Below, in pieces: positions 10,868 to 18,371 of a DNA stretch of 64,000 nucleotides; position 1 is the first letter of the stretch; each line of letters starts with the position of its first letter. The notes beneath the pieces are model-generated. The model had not been told where the DNA came from and searched no databases. It saw only the letters and a program-made list of their open reading frames with translations. The position numbers and the translations under genes were made by a program. The stretch comes from Parvibaculum sp046297875 (GTDB lineage Bacteria; Pseudomonadota; Alphaproteobacteria; Parvibaculales; Parvibaculaceae): assembly GCF_046297875.1 (NCBI RefSeq), contig NZ_JBKBHD010000001.1, positions 1,116,001-1,180,000 on the forward strand, in the 5' to 3' direction.

Positions 10868-10906
10868 GGGGCGGCCTTCGGAAACGGAGTGCCGCCCCTT
10901 TGATTT
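10868..10906 (+). terminator. Rho-independent terminator of atpHAGDC
   Basis: The perfect 8-bp stem GGGGCGGC/GCCGCCCC encloses a 15-base loop and is followed by TTTGATTT. It begins 23 bases after the atpC stop and closes the operon. Confidence 0.8.
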
Positions 10907-11032
10907 CAGGCGATTTTCAGGGTGCCTTTCCGGCAACAGGCGGCGCGTCTGCGCCGAGGCGACGCTCTTAAACCCGCCCGATTTCGAATTATATTGCTAT
11001 TGTGACGACGGTCGAGACGATCGGAAAAAGCC

Positions 11033-11857
11033 ATGAGCCGCCACTGGACGCTTGAGGATATCAGATGGGAAGACTTCGATGCATCGAAGGTCGACCCCGA
11101 TATTCTGCGCGCCGTAAAGGCGGCGGCGATGGTCGAGTTCAATGCGCCCGATTACGTTACCTATCTCTGCAATGTGTTTTCCGACCGCCCGGATGTGAAG
11201 GAAGCCATCCAGAAATGGGGCGCGGAGGAAGTGCAGCACGGTCAGGCGCTGGCGCGCTGGGCGGAGATTGCCGATCCCTCTTTCAGTTTCGATGAGGCCT
11301 TCAAGCGGTTCCGCGAGGGCTATTCCATTCCGGTCGACGCGATCGAGAGCGTGCGCGGCAGCCGCGGCGGCGAGCTCATCGCGCGCTGCGTGGTCGAAAG
11401 CGGCACCTCTTCCTATTACACCGCGATCAAGGATGCGACGGACGAGCCGGTGCTGAAGCAGATCGCAGCGAATATCGCGGCAGACGAGTTCCGCCACTAC
11501 AAGCTCTTCTACGATCAGTTCAACGATCTCGGCGAGGCGCCGCCCTCGATCCTCGATCGGATTCGCGTGGCTGTGGGCCGCGTATCGGAAGCCGATGATG
11601 ACGAGCTTGCCTGCGCCTATTACGCAGCGAACACGCCTGCCGATGGCAGTGTGCCTTACGAGCGTGTCCGTTTCGCCAAGGCCTATGAAAAGCGTGCGCT
11701 CGGCCTCTATCGCCGTCAGCATGTCGAGCGGCTGATTTCGATGGTCGGCAAGGCGGCGGGCCTGAAGCCGCATGGGGTGTTGATGCGCCTGGTCGGATCG
11801 ATCGCCTGGCGCTACTGGCGCTTCCGCAACTGGCGGCTGTCGCGCGCGGCGGTCTGA
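11033..11857 (+). CDS. Ferritin-like diiron protein
   Basis: A 274-residue soluble protein with the metal-ligand pattern of a four-helix-bundle diiron protein: E35, E66xxH69 (in EEVQH), E122, and E152xxH155 (in DEFRH). This is the rubrerythrin/ferritin-like arrangement. There is no signal peptide, membrane segment or rubredoxin domain. Function is not assignable: family members include oxidases, iron-handling proteins and peroxide reductases. The C-terminal part (about 240-274) is basic and tryptophan-rich (IAWRYWRFRNWRL) and may contact membranes. The gene stands alone after the ATP synthase terminator and converges on the next gene with 4 bases between stops. Confidence 0.85.
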   Translation: MSRHWTLEDIRWEDFDASKVDPDILRAVKAAAMVEFNAPDYVTYLCNVFSDRPDVKEAIQKWGAEEVQHGQALARWAEIADPSFSFDEAFKRFREGYSIPVDAIESVRGSRGGELIARCVVESGTSSYYTAIKDATDEPVLKQIAANIAADEFRHYKLFYDQFNDLGEAPPSILDRIRVAVGRVSEADDDELACAYYAANTPADGSVPYERVRFAKAYEKRALGLYRRQHVERLISMVGKAAGLKPHGVLMRLVGSIAWRYWRFRNWRLSRAAV

Positions 11858-11861
11858 CGGT

Positions 11862-12488
11862 TCACGACGCCGGGGCGATCCCGCCGTCATTCATCAGAAC
11901 AAGCAGGGATGGCGTCTCGCCCTCCGCTGCATCGGCAAGCGCAGGCGCCGTCTTTGCGGGCGCTGCGCCAAGCGTGTCACCCGCTGCAACTCTTGCTCCC
12001 CGCCTTGCGGTGATATTGCCGAGGCCGGCAATCGTCAGCCGCTCGCCCGTTTCCGTCTCGATGATGACGACGCCGAGATAGCCCTTGAACGCGTCGGCAT
12101 AGAGGATGGTCCCTGCCGCGGGGCTTGCCGCACGGCAGCCGCCCGCGACGGGTGAAAGCCCGTTCGTGCGGGCAAGCAAACAGGAAGCGGCGCCGGGCGC
12201 GGGCTTGGCGGATGGCGGCGGCTTCACGCCGAGGCCAGCAAGATCGGTGCAATAGGCGGCATAGGCATCGTCGCCTTCGATGCTGCCCGTGCCGCGCAGG
12301 CAATCGCCAAGCGCGGCAAGCGCCAGATGCGGCGGCCGGGCGAGCGGCAGGGGCGCCGCAGAGCCCGCGACGTAGGCATAGGCCTTGCTGACCGCATGGC
12401 CGGTCAGGTCACGCCGCTCCTCATCGAACAGGAACAGGCCTGCGGCGGCGGCAAGGCCCATCATGAAAAGGCGGTCGATGAAGGACAT
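11862..12488 (-). CDS. Secreted protein with degenerate M23 (LytM-like) domain
   Basis: A 208-residue protein with an N-terminal hydrophobic segment (about 6-22) that should export or anchor it. The ATG at 12488 is preceded by GAGGGAGGATG-type Shine-Dalgarno sequence. The C-terminal third (about 135-200) follows the beta-sheet pattern of M23/LytM peptidases: GTILYADAFKGYLGVVIIET, then RRGARVAAGDTLG. The metal-binding HxxxD and HxH residues are absent, with AGLGN standing where HxH is expected. It is therefore probably a binding or regulatory protein rather than a peptidase. I do not recognise a named family. It is divergent from the gene at 12700. Confidence 0.8.
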   Translation of the reverse strand: MSFIDRLFMMGLAAAAGLFLFDEERRDLTGHAVSKAYAYVAGSAAPLPLARPPHLALAALGDCLRGTGSIEGDDAYAAYCTDLAGLGVKPPPSAKPAPGAASCLLARTNGLSPVAGGCRAASPAAGTILYADAFKGYLGVVIIETETGERLTIAGLGNITARRGARVAAGDTLGAAPAKTAPALADAAEGETPSLLVLMNDGGIAPAS

Positions 12489-12699
12489 GACATCCTCCCT
12501 CTTGCAGAAAACCACGGATTTAGGCCGTGGGTGCTGCCATGTACCCCGCAAGGGCGATTCAAATCACCAATCGGAGCGGCGCGCCATTAAAACCTGTTCA
12601 CGTTGACAAACACGAACGAATCATCTCTTCCATAACCACCCTGATCGGCTATAGGATTTGGTGTGGTGCTGATCGGGGTACGGCAGGGACAGGTGCGTC

Positions 12700-13857
12700 A
12701 TGCCGTTTTCAGCCAAGAGCGATGCGGAAAATTACTGGCGGACCCGTTACGGGCGGCCGCTTGCAACGAAAGTCAGGGCCCTGCCGGACGGGATGCCCGA
12801 GGCTTACGGCGTCTTGCCGCGCGACGAGACGCCGGGCATTTATGCCGGCGGCGGCGCGCCGCTTTCCGGCACATCACTGCGCGATGCCGTACCGCTCGAA
12901 AAATCGGCCCGCCGCAAGAACCGTCTCACAAAAAACAGCTTTCCCTCCGCCCGTCCGCGCCGGTTGCGATACTGGTTCGTCATTCCGTTCGGCGGGCTGA
13001 CGGCCGTTGCCTTCATCACCTTGCCGCCTTCTAAAAGTGGTGTGCCGCCGGAGCGGCCGGAAATTTCCTCGACGGTGCAAGGCAGCATCGCAGGCAGTCC
13101 CGCGCCCGCGCTCCAGTTCGATGCGGCGCTGCGCCAGTTTCTCGACGCGCATGAGGCAAGCCTTGTTGCGCTGCGCGGCTTCCTGCTGACCGACGGCGAG
13201 GGCTTCCGCACCGAGTGGCTCGACGCGACACTCAGAATGCAGTCGGCAATGAATGTGCTCGATGCTCATTCGGCAAACTGGACGGACGGGCAACGCCTCG
13301 TTGAACTGGTGGAAGCAAAACGGATCGTCGCGCGGCTGCTGGCCGAAGAACGCGCGGTCGCCGCCATCGTCGGTACGCCGAACCGCTATCCGGGCCTGCA
13401 GATATTCAGGGCGGACATAAGGCCGGCGCTTGCCGAAGCGCAGGACATCGCAGCCGCCGTGATGAGCGCCATGCTTGCCGTTTCCTCACCCGACAGCGTC
13501 GGGCCGGTCGGTCCCTTTGCCGCTTTCCGCGGCGAGCTTGAGACGCTGCGCGAGGATCTCGCGCGATATGTGGCAGCGCCAGCGAATGCCGGCCCTCCCG
13601 CCTCGGCGCGGGCGGAGAAGTTTGAGGTGCATCGCGAAACGCTGACGGCAATTCGTGCGGAAGCGCCTGCCGATGTCCGGCCCCGGATCGACAGGCTGAT
13701 TGCCCTGATTTCCTTCACGGAGGAAAAGCTCTCGCGCATTCTCGTCCTCGAAGAAGGCGAGCGATGGGACTATGCGTCCTTTGCTTTCCGAACGAGGGTG
13801 ATGCCGCTTGCATCGCGCCTCGAAGAAATTGCGGCGCGGTGGAAGGCGCCCATGTGA
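12700..13857 (+). CDS. Membrane protein with sensor-like helical extracytoplasmic domain
   Basis: A 385-residue protein with one transmembrane helix at about 91-109. The cytoplasmic N-terminal part (1-90) is basic and disordered, and includes a KSARRKNRLTKN stretch. The large periplasmic part (about 110-385) is alpha-helical and looks like the ligand-binding bundle of chemoreceptors or CHASE3 sensors (ASLVALRGFLLTDGEGF resembles the segment common to such domains). No HAMP, kinase, methyl-accepting or cyclase domain follows, so there is no output module. I cannot assign a function. The downstream neighbour rppH is convergent. Confidence 0.75.
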   Translation: MPFSAKSDAENYWRTRYGRPLATKVRALPDGMPEAYGVLPRDETPGIYAGGGAPLSGTSLRDAVPLEKSARRKNRLTKNSFPSARPRRLRYWFVIPFGGLTAVAFITLPPSKSGVPPERPEISSTVQGSIAGSPAPALQFDAALRQFLDAHEASLVALRGFLLTDGEGFRTEWLDATLRMQSAMNVLDAHSANWTDGQRLVELVEAKRIVARLLAEERAVAAIVGTPNRYPGLQIFRADIRPALAEAQDIAAAVMSAMLAVSSPDSVGPVGPFAAFRGELETLREDLARYVAAPANAGPPASARAEKFEVHRETLTAIRAEAPADVRPRIDRLIALISFTEEKLSRILVLEEGERWDYASFAFRTRVMPLASRLEEIAARWKAPM

Positions 13858-13878
13858 CGCAAAATCCAAGGAGACTTT

Positions 13879-14418
13879 CTATGCGCCGGGCTTTGCGAGG
13901 GGGCCGAGTTCCCGCACCAGTTCCTCGTACACGCTGCGCTTGAACGGTACGATCAGATTCACCAGTTCATCGACCGGCACCCATGCCCATTCGCTGAACT
14001 CCTGATGATCGTCGGCAGCAATGTCGATGTCGCTGTCTTCACCGGTAAAGCGCATCGCGAACCATTTCTGTTTCTGCCCGCGATACTTGCCCTTGAGTGC
14101 AACACCAACGAGATGGGGCGGAAGATCATAGGTGAGCCAGTCCTTCGTCTCGCCGATGATGCGCGCCTTGTCCGTGCCTACCTCTTCCTTCATCTCGCGG
14201 AAGGCGGCCTCGGTGGCGTCCTCGCCCTCGTCGATGCCGCCTTGCGGCATCTGCCAGGTGAGGCTGGCACCCGTCAGTTCCTGTGCGCCGCCTGCACCAT
14301 TGATCCGGTTGCCGGCCCAGACGAGCCCGTCACGATTGATCAGCATGATGCCGACGCAGGGCCGGTAGGGCAGGGTCTCGGGATCGACGGGCCTGCCGTC
14401 CTTCAGATGTTCGGGCAT
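13879..14418 (-). CDS. rppH: RNA pyrophosphohydrolase (Nudix)
   Basis: A 179-residue Nudix hydrolase that removes pyrophosphate from the 5' end of mRNAs, opening them to decay. The Nudix box lies at about residues 60-82 (GGIDEGEDA...REMKEEVGT) and fits GX5EX7REUXEEXGU. YRPCVGIMLIN and WQMPQGG are typical of RppH/diadenosine polyphosphatases. I take the ATG at 14418, preceded by GTGAGGCG; an in-frame TTG at 14433 is an alternative. It starts five bases after the stop of the deacetylase gene, so the two are co-transcribed. Confidence 0.92.
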   Translation of the reverse strand: MPEHLKDGRPVDPETLPYRPCVGIMLINRDGLVWAGNRINGAGGAQELTGASLTWQMPQGGIDEGEDATEAAFREMKEEVGTDKARIIGETKDWLTYDLPPHLVGVALKGKYRGQKQKWFAMRFTGEDSDIDIAADDHQEFSEWAWVPVDELVNLIVPFKRSVYEELVRELGPLAKPGA

Positions 14419-14422
14419 CGCC

Positions 14423-15682
14423 TCACTCCGCAAGTGCCGTCACCGGCACCAGCACATAACCTTCGTCCTTCAGCTTCATCGCCCATTGCGCCAGCGCATC
14501 GACCGTGACGGGGAAACCGGAAGCGACGCCGATCGCGCTGCCGCTTTCGCCGGATACTTCCGCCAGAATGTCGAGGGCGGTTGCAATGACTTCAGGGTTC
14601 TGCACCGGATCGACGATGCGCGTCGCCTGAACGGCGGGCAGGCCCGCCTCGCGCGCGAGCGCCGGTGCCAGGCTGCGCGCGGAGGCGCCATTGTCGACAT
14701 AGAGAAGGCCGCGTGCGCCGAGTGCGGCAAGCACCGGCTTCATCGCCGAGGATGACGCGGTGAAGCGCGCGCCCTGATAATTCATCACGCCAGCATAGCC
14801 GGTAAAACGGCTCATCAGCCATTCGAGGCGTGAAATATTTTCGGCCGTGTTGCCGCCTGTCAGCAGCGTGTGCGGGCCGGGGTCGTTCTGCGGATAGCCG
14901 AAGGGTTCCATCGGCAGCTCCAGCAGCACTTCGTGACCGGCGGCGCGCGCCTTGTCGATCCATTCCTGCAGGCGCGCACCATAGGGCGCAAAGGACAGCG
15001 TCACCTCCGGCGGCAGCGTCGCGATCGCATGGGCGGTGGCGCTTTCGCTGATACCCATGCCGCTGACGACAAGCGCGATGCGGCGGCCCGTCTGGGTGCC
15101 TGCGGGCACGGGCCTCGCATAGACCTGCCAGGGCTTGCGGCCGTCGCGCGCGATTTTAGGCAAGGGACCGTCCGCCGTCGTCTCGACAAGGGCGGGGTCG
15201 GGCGCGGGCACGAGGGAGACGATGGCGGGCGCCCGAGATGTTGGAGCGCCGCCGCCATCCAGTGTCTCGGCGCCGACGATGCGAACCTCGCCGGAGACGT
15301 CGTGCTCCGGCTCGACATCGAGGCTGCGTGCGGCGTCGAGAAGCGCCTGCTCATCCTCGCTCAGCCCGTCCGCAACGCTCTCGGCGGTCAGGGGATCGGC
15401 CGGCGCGTCGGGCACGTCCGCCACATCCATCGCGGTCTCGTCGCCGGTATTTGCAGCCGCGGGATCTTCGAGCGCCGCAAGCGCAAGATGGACCACGGGC
15501 TCGCCCGCGAACTTGTTGTCGGAGAGAAGAAGCCAGGCCAGTGTGCCGCCATAGATCAGCGCAACGGCAGCGGCTGCGGCTGCGAGAATGCGGCCGCCGC
15601 GGAGGCCGTTTGCGTCCTCCGGTTGTCCGTATTGACCGGGGCCGGAGCCGCTCGCCGCCATTCTCGCCACCATGTTCGACAT
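14423..15682 (-). CDS. Divergent polysaccharide deacetylase family protein
   Basis: A 419-residue protein of the divergent polysaccharide deacetylase family (YibQ-like). One N-terminal membrane anchor sits at about 31-53, followed by a low-complexity acidic and alanine-rich linker (to about 180). The C-terminal catalytic-like domain follows: ISESATAHAIATLPPEVTLSF, the EMPMEP-like segment ELPMEPFGYP, and GVMNYQGARFT. The family folds like NodB deacetylases but lacks the standard metal site, and its substrate is unknown. It lies between ctpA and rppH in a block of envelope genes that is common in Alphaproteobacteria, suggesting a role in peptidoglycan maintenance. Confidence 0.88.
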   Translation of the reverse strand: MSNMVARMAASGSGPGQYGQPEDANGLRGGRILAAAAAAVALIYGGTLAWLLLSDNKFAGEPVVHLALAALEDPAAANTGDETAMDVADVPDAPADPLTAESVADGLSEDEQALLDAARSLDVEPEHDVSGEVRIVGAETLDGGGAPTSRAPAIVSLVPAPDPALVETTADGPLPKIARDGRKPWQVYARPVPAGTQTGRRIALVVSGMGISESATAHAIATLPPEVTLSFAPYGARLQEWIDKARAAGHEVLLELPMEPFGYPQNDPGPHTLLTGGNTAENISRLEWLMSRFTGYAGVMNYQGARFTASSSAMKPVLAALGARGLLYVDNGASARSLAPALAREAGLPAVQATRIVDPVQNPEVIATALDILAEVSGESGSAIGVASGFPVTVDALAQWAMKLKDEGYVLVPVTALAE

Positions 15683-15710
15683 TCGTCTCCGGCCGGTTCA
15701 GCGGAGCGCG

Positions 15711-17036
15711 TCAGTTCGCCATTGCGCTTGATGTGCGCCCGCCGAGGAAAGCCGCGTCCTGCCTGACGCCGTTCAGAAGGTCGATCGCATAAAGAAGCTG
15801 TTTGTCGTCGGCCTTGTCCTTCGGGACAAAATTGTCGGAGCCGGCCACTTCCTCGCCATCATCGGAAGACAGGTGTCCCGGCAGCGAGCTTTCGCCGATG
15901 GCAGCAGCCTTCTTCGCCTTGTCCGGATCGGTCTGGTTCACGACGATATCGGGGTCGATGCCCTTCGCCTGGATCGAACGGCCGGACGGTGTGTAGTAGC
16001 GCGCGGTCGTGAGGCGCAGCGCGCCGTCCGAGCCCAGCGGAATGATCGTCTGGACCGACCCCTTGCCGAAGGAGCGCGTGCCGAGAATGGTTGCCCGGCG
16101 ATGATCCTGCAGCGCGCCGGCCACGATTTCAGAGGCGCTGGCCGAACCGCCGTTCAGGAGCACGATGATCGGCTTGCCCTTGGTCACGTCGCCGCGACGC
16201 GCATTGTAGCGCTGCGTGTCTTCGGCGTGGCGGCCGCGCGTCGAAACAATCTCGCCGCCATCCATGAACTCATCGCTGACGGAAATCGCCTGATCGAGAA
16301 GACCGCCCGGATTGTTCCGGAGGTCGATGATGAAGCCGCGCAGCTTCGCCGCGCCGATCTCTTTCGTAAGGCTGCTGATCGCATTGTCGAGCAGGTCGGA
16401 GGTCTGCTCGTTGAACGAGGTGACGCGGATATAGCCGATATCGCCCTCGCGGTTGAACCGGACGGATTTGATGGTGATGATCGCACGGGTGAGCTTCACC
16501 TCGAAGGGCTCCTCGATACCCTTGCGCATGACGGTCAGCGAGACGGCGGAATTGGCCGGCCCGCGCATCTTGTCGACGGCGTCGCTGAGCGTCATGCCGA
16601 GGATCTGGGTGCCGTCGATATGGGTGATGTAGTCGTTCGGGCGCAGTCCCGCGCGGCTTGCCGGTGTGTCGTCGATCGGCGTCACGACTTTCACGACGCC
16701 GTTTTCCATCGTCACTTCGATGCCGAGGCCGCCGAATTCGCCCCGCGTCTGCACCTGCATGTCGCGGAAGGTCTTGGGATTCATGTAGCTCGAATGGGGA
16801 TCGAGCGAGGTCAGCATGCCGTTGATGGCGTTTTCGACGAGCTTGGCATCGTCGGTCGGCTCGACATAGGCCGCCCGGACACGTTCGAAAACATCGCCGA
16901 ACAGGTTGAGCTGACGGTAGGTATTCGACTCATTCGCGAATGCCCGCCCGTCCGTCACACCATTATTCATGCCGGTGATAACGGCGAAGGAAAGCAGTGT
17001 GCCGACGGCAAAGCCAGCCAGGACGGATTTATTCAT
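15711..17036 (-). CDS. ctpA: Carboxyl-terminal processing protease (S41)
   Basis: A 441-residue periplasmic serine protease that trims the C-termini of exported proteins. The N-terminal hydrophobic segment (about 6-22) is a signal or anchor. A PDZ domain occupies about 95-175 (GGLGIEVTMENG ... SRAGLRPNDYI). The S41 catalytic domain has its nucleophile serine in GGSASASEI (about 300) and the general-base lysine in SFGKGSVQT (about 326). It is immediately upstream, on the same strand, of the deacetylase gene (28-base gap) and abuts the envC stop without a spare base, so the three form one transcription unit. Confidence 0.95.
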   Translation of the reverse strand: MNKSVLAGFAVGTLLSFAVITGMNNGVTDGRAFANESNTYRQLNLFGDVFERVRAAYVEPTDDAKLVENAINGMLTSLDPHSSYMNPKTFRDMQVQTRGEFGGLGIEVTMENGVVKVVTPIDDTPASRAGLRPNDYITHIDGTQILGMTLSDAVDKMRGPANSAVSLTVMRKGIEEPFEVKLTRAIITIKSVRFNREGDIGYIRVTSFNEQTSDLLDNAISSLTKEIGAAKLRGFIIDLRNNPGGLLDQAISVSDEFMDGGEIVSTRGRHAEDTQRYNARRGDVTKGKPIIVLLNGGSASASEIVAGALQDHRRATILGTRSFGKGSVQTIIPLGSDGALRLTTARYYTPSGRSIQAKGIDPDIVVNQTDPDKAKKAAAIGESSLPGHLSSDDGEEVAGSDNFVPKDKADDKQLLYAIDLLNGVRQDAAFLGGRTSSAMAN

Positions 17037-18371
17037 TTAACCACGTACCTTTTCGTCACTCATCAACAGCCACGGACGGGGATCGACCGGGTTGCCTTCC
17101 TTCCGGAATTCAATATAGAGCGCCGGACCCGTGCCGGCCTGCTCACCCGCGTTTCTTTCGGAGGACATGTCGCGACCGGCAGGCGCAGCGCCCATCTTGC
17201 CGATCGGTTCACCGGCAAGAACATTTTGGCCTACGTCGCAATCGATCCGGTTCATGCCTGCCAGAAGTATATGGTAGCCCTCTCCCACAGATATTATCAA
17301 GAGTTGGCCATATTGGCGGAAAGGTCCCGCATAGGAGATTCTCCCGTCAAATGGGGCAACAATTTGAGCATCAGGACGTGTCGAAAGAGTTATTCCCTGC
17401 GTCTTTCCGCCGCCGGGGGCTTCGCTGCCATAAGTTTTGATGATGGCGCCGGCGGCCGGCGGCCGGATTAACCCCTTTGCGTCGGAGAAAAGCCGCGAGG
17501 AGGGCATGGCGGGGGCCGCCGCCGGGGGGCGCAGCATGGCGTATTCCCGGGAGGCGGGTTCTTGCGCGACGGGCGTGGATATCGCGGGTTCCGGCGCCGG
17601 CAGGCGCGCCGGGTCGGGCCGGGCCGCAGGCAGCCGGCTCGCTGCGCCGGCCTCAAGCCGGGCGATGAGATCGGAAAGATCGGTCGCCTGGCGGGAAAGG
17701 GCCTCTGCGCGGGCCTGTTCCGACTGCGCTTGCCTGGTCAGCCTGTTCTGGATCTCGACCTGACGGTTCAGGAGCGCCTGCAGTTCATGCCGCTCGGCGT
17801 CGAGCGAGGCCTGGGTGGCGTCGAGTGTCACGCGTTCGTCAAGTATGCCTTGCCTCAGTGCTGCGAGCTGCTCCAGCCGCTCGCGAAGTTCCCTGGCATC
17901 GGCTTGAAGTTCGGGCACGATCGCACCAAGCAGCAGCGCCGAGCGCACGGAGGCCAGTGCATCGTCGGGCCGGACGGCAAGGGCAGGCGGCGGGTGCCGG
18001 TCGAGGCGCGACAGGGCGGCCAGAAGATCGGCCATTTCGCCGCGGCGTCTTTCAAGCTGGGCGGTCAGCACCGCTTCTGCGCCCGTCAGCCCCTGAAGTC
18101 TTGCCTCGGAGTCCGATACATCGGCTTCGAATGACTGGACGCGGGCGGCAGCGCCAATCAGCTTGCGGCGCAATTCCTCCGCTTCGGCACGGGCAGCAGC
18201 GGCCTGCGCCTCAAGCTCAAGCTGGCGCTCGCGCGTCGTGTCGATCTCGCGTTGCAGGGTGTCGAGATCGCCGGGTTCCATCGTTTCCGGCCAGGCGGGG
18301 AACGGGGCAACCGAAAGCAGCCCAGCAAGGGCAATCGCGGCGATATGCTTTCGCTCAGGCACCGACCGCAT
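17037..18371 (-). CDS. envC: Murein hydrolase activator EnvC
   Basis: A 444-residue periplasmic protein. It has a signal peptide (about 1-28, ending near PAWPE), a long coiled coil (about 30-250, rich in RxxELxxQ heptads) and a C-terminal LytM domain (about 320-435). As in known EnvC proteins, the LytM domain is degenerate: the zinc-binding HxxxD is TQGITLST and the second motif reads YHILLAGM, so it should activate amidases during cell separation rather than cut peptidoglycan itself. The start overlaps the end of the phosphoglycerate-mutase-like gene by 17 bases, and its stop abuts ctpA. Confidence 0.93.
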   Translation of the reverse strand: MRSVPERKHIAAIALAGLLSVAPFPAWPETMEPGDLDTLQREIDTTRERQLELEAQAAAARAEAEELRRKLIGAAARVQSFEADVSDSEARLQGLTGAEAVLTAQLERRRGEMADLLAALSRLDRHPPPALAVRPDDALASVRSALLLGAIVPELQADARELRERLEQLAALRQGILDERVTLDATQASLDAERHELQALLNRQVEIQNRLTRQAQSEQARAEALSRQATDLSDLIARLEAGAASRLPAARPDPARLPAPEPAISTPVAQEPASREYAMLRPPAAAPAMPSSRLFSDAKGLIRPPAAGAIIKTYGSEAPGGGKTQGITLSTRPDAQIVAPFDGRISYAGPFRQYGQLLIISVGEGYHILLAGMNRIDCDVGQNVLAGEPIGKMGAAPAGRDMSSERNAGEQAGTGPALYIEFRKEGNPVDPRPWLLMSDEKVRG

